A stretch of 64,000 nt of DNA, taken from the NCBI GenBank assembly GCA_022661535.1, contig JAKULF010000004.1, forward strand, positions 4,340,001 through 4,404,000. Reading direction: 5' to 3'. Made by a program: the position numbers and the translations under genes. Shown piece after piece: positions 1 to 11,124 of the stretch. The first letter of the stretch is position 1. Every line of letters begins with the position of its first letter. Origin of the DNA: Eutypa lata. Its lineage: Eukaryota; Ascomycota; Sordariomycetes; Xylariales; Diatrypaceae. The notes beneath the pieces are model-generated. The model had not been told where the DNA came from and searched no databases. It saw nothing but the letters and a program-made list of their open reading frames with translations.

Positions 1-1454
1 AGATCACGCGGGCCCAGCGCCTCGCCGCCGACCGCGAATCCGAGATCCGGCAGTTGAACGACCGGCTCGCCGCTGAGAAGACCTCCCGCGTCCGCCTCGA
101 AGACGAGCGCCGCGTCACGGGCCGCGACCTCCGGCGCTCCGAGGCCGAGAAGATCGAGCTCTCCGCAAAGGCGGAAAAGGCCGAGCGCGAGCTGCAAGCC
201 CTGAAAGAGGACCTCGCGACCGTGACCCCGAAGATCAAGGACCTCGAAGCGAGCGTCGCCAGCCTCGAGCAGGAGCGCAAGCTCGCCCGCGACGAGGCCG
301 ACCTGCGCGCCCAGCAGTACAACAACGCCCAGGGCCTTCTAGGCTCCATGCGCGACCAGACGGCCGAGCTGTCGGTTCAGCTCCGCGAGGCGAGGGGCCA
401 CGCCGAGGCCCTGGACGAGGAACTCGCCGAGGCGCAGCGCCATCTAGCCGAGCGGTCGCGCGAGGGCGAGACCATGCGCAGGCTGCTGGCCGATGTCGAT
501 GGGCGCGCCGAGCAGGAGCTTCGCGACCTGCGGACGCGTCTCGACGCCGCGGTCGAGGAGCGCGATCGCGCCGAGGATGAGGCGGCTACGGCGGCAAGGA
601 AGCGGGCGCGCGAGGCCGAGGAGCTCAAGACGAAGCTACGAGAGCTTGAGCGCGAAGTCAGGGGTCTCAGTACGGAGAGGGATGGGCTCGTGGCGAGGGA
701 GCAGGAGTTCAAGGCCAAGAGGGAGGAGATCGAGAGCGCCGAGCGCAAGGCCGAAGATGAGGTGAGGGATCTGCAGGCCGCGGTCCAAAGCTTGAGGGAT
801 GCGCTCGAGGCCAGCGAGGCGCAGGTCCGGGAGGCGGAGGGGCAGAGGACGGATTTGAAGAGGTTGCTGGAGGAGATGAGGGGGCGGTACGAGGGCGTGA
901 GGAAGGAGTTGAGAGGGGTGCAGGCTAGGTTGGTGGGGGGCCCCGGTGTCGCGGATACTGCTGGTGGTGGGAGTAGAGGGGCGAATAGCGGGAGGAGTAG
1001 CGTGGAGAGCTCGAGGAGTGGTATCAACGGTGGTGGTGGTGGTGGTGGTGGTAGGCCGGGGAGTGCCTCGGGAACAGCGGCAGGAGATCCCACGGTCGAT
1101 ACCATGTATCTCAAGACTATCCTGCTCCAGTTCCTCGAGGTCAAGGACGAGAAGGTCCGCTCGCAGCTTGTGCCTGTGCTGGGCAAGCTGTTGCGGTTCG
1201 ATCGGTTAGTGTTTTCCTTCGTCCTTTCTTTTACCTACCTGTTTTCTTGTTCCGCCTGTTTTTTCTCCTTTTTAGTTTTTTTGATTTTCTCCCTTTTTTG
1301 TTGTTGATACTTCACCCCTTCTCCCTTTATTCATAAGGTTCAATGGATGAGTGAGCGGTTGAATGAATAGTCTGGCTAACATCACACGAATCACAGTACC
1401 GACGAGCAGAAGTGGATGGCAGCCGTTCATCACCTATCGCGTCCTGGGAGGTAG
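1..1454 (+). CDS. imh1: GRIP-domain golgin (Imh1-type), 3' part
   Basis: The frame is open from the left edge, so the N-terminus lies outside the window. About 300 residues of charged heptad-type sequence rich in E, R, K, L and A form a long coiled coil. A Gly/Ser linker with a (GGT)n-encoded glycine run follows near 1029-1052. The C-terminus is a GRIP domain: MYLKTILLQFLEVKDEK, then VPVLGKLLRFDR. An intron at 1205-1396 (GTTAGT..CACAG) interrupts the FDR codon, and the second exon adds TDEQKWMAAVHHL and stops at 1454. GRIP domains bind Arl1-GTP at the trans-Golgi, so the likely role is vesicle tethering at the late Golgi. The splice is well supported because it restores the conserved end of the domain; without it the frame runs into low-complexity intron sequence. 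Assignment to Imh1 rather than another golgin rests on the C-terminus only. Confidence 0.88.
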
Positions 1455-2155
1455 TGGCCTCCGAAGAGTTGGGATAGTTAGTTGTGCTTGACTCAGTCAG
1501 CCAGTCAGTCGCCTGGCTCTACCTACTTGGTTGTCGAATTTATTAATGACGACGGCGGTAACTGCTGCTGCCGGGCTACTTAACTACCTACCTATATAGC
1601 CAGTGGTCTCGTTAGTACCTAGATACCCACCACCCACTGGCTCAGGAAGGGGTAGTAAGTAGTTAGAAGAGATAAAGCTGTAGATTACCTACATGGCAGG
1701 CGGAGTGTATGAATTAGAAGAGACTACCGGCGTAATCTGTATGATAATCATCTGTCTTCCGATTATTCCGTACTGATTATTCGTATTTTCACGTAATTCC
1801 ACCACTAGAGTAGATCATAAGGGATCATGTGAAATGGCGGACGCAGGATGTGATTGGGTGAGTGTGCAAGTTATGCCATTTCGGTTGGAGCCTCTTTCAT
1901 CAGAGCGTCTTTTTATTAAAGCTCGCTGGCTACCATTGCCAGCTAATTATCCTTTGCAAACAGCAGAAAAAAAAACCATTCAAAGCCCCCTCCCTCGCCA
2001 CATGATCTCCTTGTTGTTTTTCGTCGACTCGCCGGGGAGTATAGTGACGGACAGACCCTCATTCAAGCCCAAACAACAGATCCCCAACCATAAACCATAA
2101 GATGGTGAGGAAAAACGACCACACCATCGCCGCTTGGAACTTGGTGATTCCACGA
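1455..2155. other. intergenic spacer
   Basis: Spacer between two convergent genes. It has several TACCTA/TAGGTA runs and CAGTCAGT-like simple sequence near 1490-1515. I see no coding sequence or RNA gene in it. Confidence 0.5.
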
Positions 2156-2901
2156 TCAGCCCTCGGTCGGGTCTTCTGGGCTGGACAGCAGGAAGCCATT
2201 GGCGCAGCAGGCGTAGAACTGGTTCGCTTAACAAATGGGGATGTGGTTAGTAATTGACTAAGTACCTAATGGTTGCGAGTGCCGTTTGTTTTATTGTTTG
2301 TTATATGTGGATCAAAAAGATAGATAGGGGGGTAGGAGCGACGAAGAAAGGGGTAAGGAAGCGACGAGCAATAAAGGGGGCGAGGAAGCGACGATCCAGG
2401 GGTAATTCAACAGGATAATAAAAAGGAAATAAATAGACTTACCGGGAACGGGCACGGGTACTTCTCGCAATCCAGGTTCTTGCAGTGGCTACAGCCAGGC
2501 AAACAACACAGGTGCTCGAACTGGCGGTTCTCATCATGCACTCCAGAGTGGTCTTCAGTGTCCATCTCCCAGTCCGAGTCCGAGTCCGAGTCTGTAGTAC
2601 CGATCGTGGCCACTGCGTTGACGGGGGTAAGGGTGGTGCTCACGGGAGCAGTGGCAACAGGGACGGTCGGGGCGGCGATGGGAGCGGTAGTAGGAGGGGT
2701 GGCGACGGTTATACCCATGGTGCCGATGGTTCCACGCATAGTGGCCAGGCTGAACAGCAAACCGGCGAAGAAGCCGATTAGGAACGTGTAAGTGCTCAGA
2801 AGCGCCAGCGCCAGGGCCAGGAGGATGATGGGTCGCATGGTGATGGTGATGGTGATGATGATGAGGATGATGATGTAGTAGGTACCAACAAATACTTTCA
2901 C
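2156..2901 (-). CDS. small membrane protein with cysteine-rich tail
   Basis: Unrecognised two-exon gene. Exon 1 (2901-2443) encodes a strongly hydrophobic N-terminus (LLALALALLSTYTFLIGFF), which could be a signal anchor or a transmembrane helix. A Thr/Pro/Val-rich stretch, an acidic DSDSDSDWEMDTED patch and a cysteine cluster (CCLPGC, CKNLDC, YPCPFP) follow. A GTAAGT donor starts at 2442. The best acceptor is CAG ending at 2219, about 30 bases after a TTACTAAC branch point. It keeps the frame and adds FYACCANGFLL before a stop at 2158-2156, extending the cysteine pattern. An upstream AAG acceptor would give a different tail. Two in-frame ATGs are possible (2901 or 2838). The second begins right at the hydrophobic helix, and the first adds isoleucine-rich residues translated from a microsatellite. 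Function unknown; a small secreted or membrane-tethered cysteine-rich protein is the cautious reading. Confidence 0.55.
2834..2871. repeat. ATG/GTG trinucleotide microsatellite
   Basis: Degenerate run of ATGGTG and ATGATG triplets directly at the 5' end of the minus-strand cysteine-rich gene. It supplies the Ile/Thr codons between its two candidate start codons, so its length would change the N-terminus if the first ATG is used. Confidence 0.7.
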
Positions 2902-4510
2902 AGATGGTTGTTATTGTTGTTGTTGGACTTGATGTTGTTGTAGGCACGTATCGTATGTGTGAGAGTGGTGGTTGCTTGGAAGAACACCGTCACTTGGGGA
3001 AAGAAAGTGTAGGATGGAAAAGGTTGCGTGTGTGGGTAGGCACCTGTTGTTGTTTATTTGAGAGCCCCCGCGCCGTATGTCTGTTTTGCTGTGCTGGAAA
3101 CAAGTACTGCGTCACTTAGGTAGGTAGATTCAAAGTGAAGGGTAGTCCAAATACACTAATTGCCTTGTACCGTTGTCTGTGTTCTTCTACGTGCTCCGTA
3201 AATCACTGGTATGTATATCAGGGAGACTTGTTTTGGAAAGAGTGGCTTATATATAAGGCGAGTGATTTACTCCAGGTGGTTACTACCGCAACACTGATCC
3301 TCTTGTAGTCCTCCACGCCAGAAAAACCACTCTCGAGGGCTGAACGAAATTGACACAGAGCATACATATTCCAGTAATTGTATTCTTTTGACCGAAGCGA
3401 CTTGTTCCAAGGATATCAAGCGTTTAAGGCATGTCACCTGGTGAAGCACGTGGCCCTGGAAGGCCTCCAAAATTTACTGCCATCTGAGGACCACTTGGGG
3501 GTTCATTTGCGGATATTATGTACGTATATATTTGGTTAGAGTTGGGTGCTAGAACAACTACCTGAAATGCTAGGACCTGATATATCAGATGTGTTTGGAA
3601 AACAGGATAGGAAACAAGAGAACGATGCGAGAATACACCTTGATTTAACAGCTATACTTCACATTAAGCATACAGATTGAAATCACCAATGCAAAACACA
3701 ATTACGGGGAAGGGGGCCATGCGTCTTGAATTAAGGGTCAAAGCTGGAGTGATGAATGGTAATTACCAGTACAAGGCAGCTTCGCTGATCGTGTATATAA
3801 GCAGACATTCCTTCTACCTGTAGAGTAGCTGTTGTTACCTTAGTCAACCAGGCTCATTATCCTGCGTTTCGGGAATGCGAGGCTTGAAGCTTGTAGGTAC
3901 CCTCGTGTAGTGTCTTTAAGTTCGGAGTACATTTCACACATTTGTTTTACACCTCAGCTCTAGATCGTGATCACACTTACACATATGCTCCATATGCAAT
4001 CAACGGATAAACAGAAAAGAAGCAACAGTATCTACAAACTATCCTGTAGAGCGGATTAATTAGCCTTCCTCCTTGTAGACAGGACGGGGGTTTCCTCCCT
4101 TGACGAGGACTGCTCGAAGGTGTCCTAAAATAGTAGCATGAGGCACTTTTCAGAAGGTATTTCGCTAGATGGAATGCATAGAATATTTCCTGGCAATTAG
4201 CGATAACTACATAATTGGAGGATCTAGTTCGTCTGACAGTCTGACAGTCTACTATGCGTCTCTAAACATTCGATGAGCACAGTTAGATGCGTGGCATATG
4301 CACAGGAGTGTGTGCTTGTCTCGCTTCATGATCTCTCACTACTAGCTATGGCTCGAAACGATAGACTTGTTACTATTATACATGTACTACTATCTCAGGA
4401 AGTTTCAATGCATAGTGAAACATACTGAATGTTGAACTGTTTAGGTAGCTAAGACCACTAAGTCTACCTTACGGCTCTTCGAATTTACAAATAGTCCCTT
4501 CCTTTACTAC
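2902..4510. other. intergenic spacer
   Basis: About 1.6 kb without a convincing gene. Short open frames here (for example minus 3470-3267) show no recognisable domain. The proximal part, 2902-3250, is the probable promoter of the minus-strand gene to its left. Confidence 0.4.
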
Positions 4511-4861
4511 CTAGCAATCTAGTGCGATTCTAGCCTGGTCCTCCTCCTTATATTCAGTGCCGTCTTCCCTTAGGTAGTGTACACATCCGCCAGTATACCT
4601 TACTGAACAACCCAATCCTAATGGGGAGACTATCTCCGTGCGCTCGGGGTTCCGCGTGCCAGACGGAGTGGCTTTCGACGACCCGCCACTGTCCGTATCC
4701 TGGAAAAGGATGACCAAGCTATCTGACCCTTGTGGTGGTGATGCCATCTGGCTCGAATTGTCCTGACCAGGAAGACGGAGAACGTGGACTGACCAATTCG
4801 ATCGAGTCTCGGGCTCTATGGCCCATCGGATAGCTATACCAGTCAGCGACAAGTCACGCAT
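4511..4861 (-). pseudogene. orphan open frame, possible gene relic
   Basis: A 116-codon frame with protein-like composition, including SLVILFQDTD, VSPLGLGCSVRY and GGCVHYLREDGTEY. The mix of aromatic residues, glycine and short strands resembles one blade of a repeat-type carbohydrate-binding protein, but I cannot assign a family. It lies at the edge of the relic patch at 4.5-6.6 kb and has no clear promoter or partner exon. Confidence 0.25.
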
Positions 4862-5067
4862 TGTATTAGAGACGAAAAAGAAACCTACATGGCGGAAAAC
4901 TGGTTTGCACCCGCATCACCGAGTCTCACGTGAGCGACTCTTCGGTTCGGATGCCGCTCCATGTGGTGTGCTGAAGCCCGAGCGCACCGAAGTGTCTTTA
5001 GCTCCAGAAGCTCATCGTAGCTTAGAATCCTATGTGGAATTGGGATTGGTCGTGGACTAGCCAGTCC

Positions 5068-5550
5068 TCACTCAACTGTAGGGAAGTCCCATCCCTCCAA
5101 ATTCTTCCTGACACTGGACTTCGTACCAGTTCTAGACGGGGTAGCCGCCGTTTTCTTGTCGTCGCTGAACCGCGATGGGGCCCAGGCAGGTGCCTTTGGA
5201 TTCGGTTTGAAAGTGTCCCTCGTTGGGGTTTTCCCCTTGAACACGATGTCATCTGTCATCCTCGATTCGACATCGTCGTTCTCCTCAACGCTAGCAGTTG
5301 ATTGCCGCACTAAAGAAGGCAAGGATGAAATGCCCAAAGGCACCTGCCGCTTGAGGCTTTGCTGATGGCGAGACGCCGTACTTTCCGGACAATTTCTCGT
5401 TAAGGTGACGTAAACCGACCGACTGACCCACCCTGGCCTGCACCTGCCTGTCCCTTCGTGCCTTGTACGTGGCCAAGTTTCCTCGGCCATGTCACTGCGT
5501 CTGGTGATCATAGGGGTAATGTGCTCCCAGAGAAGATCCCCACAGTTCAA
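5068..5550 (-). pseudogene. orphan open frame sharing a duplicated segment
   Basis: A 160-codon frame of low-complexity Ser/Thr/Lys/Arg composition (for example SVEENDDVESRM and PSRTGTKSSVRK). A stretch near 5272-5350 recurs in diverged form at 6239-6325, where the same strand reads SVEENDDAEWRSG. This suggests both descend from one coding segment. No recognisable domain; probably a fragment of a disordered region of a duplicated gene. Confidence 0.25.
5272..5350. repeat. diverged duplicated segment, copy 1
   Basis: Shares CATCGTCGTT, CCTCAACGCT and AAGGCAAGGA blocks in the same order and spacing with 6239-6325. The match is about 80 bp and imperfect. On the minus strand both encode an xSVEENDD peptide, so a coding origin is likely. 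Confidence 0.55.
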
Positions 5551-5693
5551 GGTGCGCTAACCAGGTTTCGGATCTATCTCAAGGAGTCAATACAAAAAAG
5601 GGCCACTCCAGGAAAAGACTGTTCTTACTGCGTTGGTTGATGGCTGGCAGGCACGAGTGGATTGTGGCATCCCAGATTTCCAGTATCGCCTCG

Positions 5694-5818
5694 CCCCTCT
5701 TGTTTGATAAAAGCATGGAAGTTTCAAAGCATGGAAGTTTTTTTGGTAAAGCATGGAAGGTTTTTGATAAAGCATGAGAGTTTTTAAAAGCATGGAAGTT
5801 TTGGTCAAACAAGAGGGG
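5694..5818. mobile_element. small MITE-like element with 14-bp inverted ends
   Basis: The ends are perfect inverted repeats: CCCCTCTTGTTTGA at 5694-5707 and its reverse complement at 5805-5818. Between them lie five copies of AAAGCATGG(AAG), starting near 5711, 5727, 5749, 5770 and 5788 and spaced 16-22 bp. There is no coding capacity. The core motif is the reverse complement of the TTCCATGCTTT array motif found near 16.9, 42.4 and 43.0 kb. A non-autonomous transposon is the natural reading, but I could not identify a flanking target-site duplication with confidence, so it may instead be a hairpin-forming satellite. Confidence 0.45.
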
Positions 5819-5962
5819 GGAGGGGACACCGCGACTGAAATCTTCTTCGTCGGCATTGCCGCAGGGCAGTAAACCTTGCTCACTCAAGTGTGCCAACCAC
5901 TAGAGATATCGCGGGAAAGGTGGTTAGTTTTTCCTCATATTTCGGTATCAAGACTACTACTA

Positions 5963-6151
5963 CTAACCTATCGAGTCCACAGGTGGGAGACGAAGAAGCA
6001 AGAACAATCGCCAGGCCAACTGGTGAGAGTCGGCTACACCACATGCGATGTCTTGACCACCGAAGTGGGGGGGTAACACATGGGCGGCATCGCCAATTAT
6101 TATGGTGCGACCCTCACCAGTAAGTAGGTCACTAGCTGCTGTTGATGGCAA
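5963..6151 (-). pseudogene. FAD-binding monooxygenase fragment, copy 1
   Basis: The minus strand encodes GRTIIIGDAAHVLPP, HFGGQDIACGVADSHQLAWR and LFLLLRLP. This is the second FAD-contact motif (GD-AAH) and following helix of phenol-hydroxylase/PheA-type aromatic monooxygenases. Only about 50 codons remain of a protein that normally has 400-600, with no upstream dinucleotide-binding fold nearby. An extra His between PP and FGG is atypical. A related but more damaged copy lies at 34279-34776. This is a relic, not a functional gene. Confidence 0.65.
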
Positions 6152-6238
6152 CTAGGACAGAGATGTATGGACGTGACATCATCTACTATGACGATTGGAG
6201 CCTGGAATGGAATCCAAATATCCCCGAACGCCACTCTG

Positions 6239-6325
6239 CATCGTCGTTTTCCTCAACGCTCGCGGCCGGTTGCGGCACCGAAGGCGGCAAGGAACGAAGA
6301 AATAGATGCTCGAAGGCACCACTTG
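6239..6325. repeat. diverged duplicated segment, copy 2
   Basis: Partner of 5272-5350, about 970 bp away in the same orientation, on the other side of the small inverted-repeat element and the FAD fragment. It suggests a local duplication, with the intervening sequence inserted or rearranged. Confidence 0.5.
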
Positions 6326-6329
6326 ACAC

Positions 6330-7925
6330 ACGTCTAGGATGCGAAATGGGTTAGATACTTATGGTGTCGCTAGACAAAACCGAGACCTGGTGGGAGGGAG
6401 TTGGAGCGTACACTTGTCGCTCGATAAGTAAGCTGAGACATGACGCTGCTGTTTGGTAGAGTGGCTGTTGTTCTCTTCCTCGACAAGGAGCATGTGGCCC
6501 GGTGGCCGTCCAAGTGCCGAATAAGTTTGATCTCGGCAAGAAAAACATGCCCATCGACCGTGACGGTCTCGAATGGGAAATGGCATAAGCCATTTCGATA
6601 GACTGGTGATGCAGGACATCTAGTGTCGTGTGAAAAGAAGACTTTCTTATGGGATGAGAAAGAAGACGAATGAGAAGAAGAAAAAGAAGAAGAGCGGGGT
6701 GTATTTGACAGGGAGGTAACTTGTATGGTGTTCTTCTTCTTGTTGTTTGTTGTTGCTTTCTTTTGGCCTTTTTTGTGGGAAGGTTAGGGCAAAATTGGCC
6801 TTAAGAGAGTAGAATGTGTCCTGTTGTTAGTTAAGGAGGGTGTATGGTTGTGAAAAATAAACACGGAATTGATGAACTGAGAGAAGATAAGTGGCTTGAT
6901 GGGCCGGGTTCGGGATACAATACAAATACGTATGTATCTTTGCTAGTCAGGCTTTTATTTTATTTTTTCTGCGTGTTTTTTGGGGGTACTTTTCCCTTTT
7001 AAGCTTTTATTTTATTTGATTGTATGTATGTGCGTCTGCAGATGTGTGTTTGTGTGTGGATGATGGCAATACCCGATGGTTATAAATTAGGAAAAGCTGG
7101 TTGTGCGAGAGTAACTAGTATCCGCCATGGTCGAGGAAGTCTTCTGGTGGCTGTGATCTGGCGGCGGCCTGTATGAGAATCAGTTAAAGCCCAACCTGTT
7201 TAGGATTAGTGATATCAGACACACCATAATATATTCCTGGCTAGACTTAGCAGTTAGATCAAGGTGATCATCGTACCTGTCTTTGAATCACTTGCATGTA
7301 GACCACTAATAATACACTGAAGACTCAGGACTACCCGAGCTTCCGTGCTGTTGGAGATGTCTTGTATGTATGTACGCTGTAACTATTAGTTATTCAGTAC
7401 CTAATATATGAGGATTAAAATCGGCCCTCACTGAACGTGCTGCCAACGGGCTCAGCCCTAAGACAGACGAGAAGTGATGGACCCTACTATGTGCGGTTGT
7501 TCTAGGTACTAAGTACATAGGGAATGGTAGTATTCTAATTCTAATACTAGCTAAGATGCGCAGCACTCTGATTGGATGTCTGGAGCTCTTTAGTGAGGAA
7601 GTCGCTCAGGTTCTTCTCAGGCAACCGGCTTTGCTCCAGTTCTTTCGTGAAGACATCCTGGGCCCGTCTTCGAGGGCGTCCTCGTTCTGAGGCCTAGTGG
7701 TTGCCTAGGGACTCATGGACTGCACCAATATCCACCCCCAGGGTGTCTCAGAAATCCTAGACTAACAACAATATCTACCCGCCTCTATGAATTCCTACGG
7801 GCCCTGCCCTATCCATTCCTGCGGTCTATTCCTCGTATCTGGAGGATCGTTCTTGCTGTGGTATCTGTCACCACACTAAGTGACAGTCTACTATATAGTC
7901 ATATGTAAGATATTTAGCTCCCGAG
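6330..7925. other. intergenic, no gene recognised
   Basis: Contains purine-rich AAGAAGAAG stretches at 6650-6700 and T-rich tracts near 6740-6780 and 6955-7010. Open frames at 6351-6619 (minus) show no clear domain. I see nothing else of note. Confidence 0.4.
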
Positions 7926-8098
7926 CTAACAATATCCTACTTTTGGTGGTGTAGCGGTGCAGTCCTTGCATTTGTGTTCCGTCACAGTATCGTAATCAAC
8001 CCTTCCGTAGCCACCAGGTCCTGGGGTTCTGTCTCGCCACCTCAACCATATTGTATGATTGCAATCTTGAACCGGTATTGGGATCTCTCCGTAACCTT

Positions 8099-9538
8099 TC
8101 AGATCTCTACCCACGTCTCCCAGCGCGGCTTTCCATCTTCTTGAGGTTGGTTCAGTGAAAGAGGTGACCTTTGATCCTTCGTGCATATATTCCTATCTAT
8201 CAGAACTTCGAGGACTTCAAGCCCTTTCAAGCGTTCTGATTCCACAATGGAGGTAGGCGGTGGAGCCTCACTGGGGTCATTGGAGAGGTGGATGTCGGGA
8301 TTGAGCCACATCCAAATCAGCCGAAGCATCGTTCGCGTTGTTGGATGAATGATGTTTGGACCGGAGTCCAGTGCTGTAGCTGCTTCAAGCGTTTGTCTGA
8401 CAGTTTGTGGCTGGTAAGACAACGGCGTGCGCCAGGGAATGCCCTGTGCCGGCGGATATAGGGTAACACCGAACCGATTCGCCCACCTCTGTGGTCTTTC
8501 TCCCTTTGTCCACGAGCCGCTCTCCAGGCGGCTGATTGCCAGACGAGAACAGCAGAAGTCGGGTCGTGCCACCCTCAGTCGTAAATGGCGCATATGGCCC
8601 AAATTCCGTTCAAGCGTGCTGGTTATGTCGTTCCATGGCACCCGGAACCAATTCTCGTCGGCCAATATCTCGACCTTTTGGATTCGCGACGCCAGAGCGG
8701 GAGAGAATCTGACGAGCTTGCTCTGGTACGTCATATTGAACAGATAAGCTCGGAAGAAAAACAATCCGTTTACGGAGTTATCGAACGGCGTATATGTGGT
8801 GGCGAATAAGTCCCATCCCCGGATCATGTCCGTGTATTGAGGACTTCTCGCCTCTATTGGTATGTGGTCATGGGTTTGCGGATATCGAACTGCACGCTGC
8901 ATAGGAGGGCCCCCGACCATCCTTGGGTGAACCCTGATGCTGACGAAGTCCCGGCACGGATCAAAGGGTAGTGTGTTGTACTCTGGTTCGCCGTAGCATG
9001 CAATCGCAAGAGCTCGGAAGGCTCTGCAGACACGGAACACATTCATATGTGCCCAGTCACGAGGTTCGTCGAACATGATGTTCGTTTCCGTGTAGAATTC
9101 GCGCTGGAACTCCCAAGTACCACCCTTAAGCACGTAAGGCTCATTAACGTTCTCAAAAATCAGTCTAAGCACTTCGATGGGAAGATCAAGAATGTTGATG
9201 GGGGGGTGAGGTATTTCCTTGGGATGATGGTGGTGTTTGCGGAGGCGAGAGAACGAAAATAGTCGCTTGGGTATGGAGGCCATCATAGATGAGGAGAGGC
9301 GTTTATGTGTCCTGGTAGTTGTAGTAGTAGGCATGACAGGGGGGTCCAACACCACAGGGTGGCGGTAAGTGCATTCCCTGCTGACGTTCAGGAACTCTAG
9401 CATAGTGTTCCATATTTCAAGCCAAGCCACCGTGTTCTGAGCCACAAATGTGCTGTGTGGGGTACGAAAACGTATGGATGTTTGGGTACGAGATATGATG
9501 GGAAATATCTCCGTGTTGTATTGCATTTGGCCGTCCAT
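8099..9538 (-). CDS. F-box domain protein
   Basis: A 479-codon uninterrupted frame. An F-box N-terminal signature (NILDLPIEVLRLIFENVNE) sits at about residues 115-133, followed by the long divergent C-terminus usual in fungal F-box proteins. F-box proteins link substrates to Skp1-Cul1 ubiquitin ligases. The first ATG (9538) precedes 68 residues of unremarkable sequence. A second ATG at 9334 (MPTTTTTRTHKRL) gives a more typical distance to the F-box and may be the real start. At the 3' end, a 62-base GTCACC..GGTAG segment could be an intron. Removing it would replace the last residues with a frame continuing to 7926 (..DLKGYGEIPIPVQD..). I cannot decide between these ends. Confidence 0.72.
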   Translation of the reverse strand: MDGQMQYNTEIFPIISRTQTSIRFRTPHSTFVAQNTVAWLEIWNTMLEFLNVSRECTYRHPVVLDPPVMPTTTTTRTHKRLSSSMMASIPKRLFSFSRLRKHHHHPKEIPHPPINILDLPIEVLRLIFENVNEPYVLKGGTWEFQREFYTETNIMFDEPRDWAHMNVFRVCRAFRALAIACYGEPEYNTLPFDPCRDFVSIRVHPRMVGGPPMQRAVRYPQTHDHIPIEARSPQYTDMIRGWDLFATTYTPFDNSVNGLFFFRAYLFNMTYQSKLVRFSPALASRIQKVEILADENWFRVPWNDITSTLERNLGHMRHLRLRVARPDFCCSRLAISRLESGSWTKGERPQRWANRFGVTLYPPAQGIPWRTPLSYQPQTVRQTLEAATALDSGPNIIHPTTRTMLRLIWMWLNPDIHLSNDPSEAPPPTSIVESERLKGLEVLEVLIDRNICTKDQRSPLSLNQPQEDGKPRWETWVEI

Positions 9539-11124
9539 GGTGGTCAGAATCTGATGGTTGAAGAGATCGGGTTGATCTGAAAGGCGAATGCCTAATGGAC
9601 AGTGTCTGCTTGAAGAAGTTGATGGAAGGTAAAGAAAGAGGAATGTAAATTTGATATATCAGGAAGATATTGGGGTTGAAGGTGGGTGGAAAAAAACCTT
9701 CTCTGAGGCAACAAGATAATTTGTGTGTGCGTTGATGGTGTTCAAAGGTTGGTGGTGGGCAGCCTAGTTGAGTTGGGACTTAATCAGTACGGTTTTTTGC
9801 CGCCTCAGTTTCTGTGGGTTTACTACTCAATTTTACATATGAATGCTAGTCCGAACAGAAATTTTAGACACTCTACGTACGTATTATCTGGATAGTTTAG
9901 TCTCTTTCCTCTGTTGTAGCATGTGTAATGTGTATTAGCATGTAGCAAACAACCTCTGATGAACCACATTAACGTGATATTTGATTATAATTTCCCCCCA
10001 CAGGGTATTGACTAATCCAACAACTAAACACGTTGAATTCATTCACCATTGTTACGTTGTAAAATTTTCAGTGTTTACCATAGTATCCTGGCCTGAGCTT
10101 GCTCAGATGAAAGAGGTTATTGCATCTACCAGCGTTAATATGATTATCTTTAACTGTATTAAGTAACTACTAAACCTTCGACAGTCGGTTTAAACATAGC
10201 TATTTGTTATCTAGAACCGCTAGCCTCCGTATTGTTCTACATTATCAAAATGTGTCAGAGGCAAACGGCTTGCTACGATCAAGCTAGCAGAAGATCGGCT
10301 GCGTCCTCTAACACTAGGCGGTAGGTATACTGAGCTGAATGAAGCCCTTGTTGATCTGCTCCTATTGGCTCGAGCGAGAAACGCTGAACTTCATAGGCCT
10401 GCAGCAGGCCGTCCTTGACTTTAGTCAGGTTGATTGGTCTATTTGTTTGCATAGTCTGCCCGATAATTCGAACATGGGTTATTGTTGGTACCTAGGCTTC
10501 AGGATCGGTTGATAAGCCTATCTTTAGATTATTGGAAGAAAATGTAGCTGCGGACAGGAGTGGAATTAATTATTTAAATTTTAAAAGCAATAAAGCAGAA
10601 AGATGTAGTCAGGACGACCACGGGCCAATACATAGTATTTCGCAACTGTGCGCTGGATTACAGCTATTAATCATGAGGGATCCAATCGACTGACTGCCTA
10701 TCTAAGCCTGAATGAGGTCGGGATGGATCCTGTAAATAGGTTTGTTGCAGAATGTCAGCAGCGAAGATGCTAGGATGTATTATCAAAATGGATGGATTGC
10801 TTCCCGAGAGGTCTAAGGATTCAAAGGGCTCTAAGGACCTAAGGTATCAATGGCAAGGCAGTATCAGCAAGGTGCATGTAAGCTATATCCAGCCAGAGAT
10901 TTCCTATCCAGAACAGAATACAGATTGAGCTTCCTTGTAATCCCTGACATGACTCCGCCATTTTGACACAGACGCTCAATTTATGTTTCTGGTAATACTC
11001 GACTTTTATTCAGGTACGCCGTATTATCAACCTCTCGCTCGCTGTATGCATAACCACCAAACGCACCACCAAACGCCTGCCCAATGCCAAGACCATCATC
11101 CTACCCACCCCCTTAATAACCACC
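9539..11124. other. intergenic spacer
   Basis: About 1.6 kb, moderately AT-rich around 9800-10200. The first few hundred bases are the presumed promoter of the minus-strand F-box gene. No domain-bearing frame or RNA gene seen. Confidence 0.45.

Noticed and set aside
377..1186. Long minus-strand frame opposite the golgin
   Set aside because: It is the antisense shadow of GC-rich coiled-coil coding sequence, with Ser/Arg/Leu low complexity and a polyproline from the glycine codons.
2555..2947. Minus-strand frame with His-rich start
   Set aside because: Polyhistidine arises from reading the ATG/GTG microsatellite in another phase. The overlapping frame with a hydrophobic helix and cysteines is the better gene.
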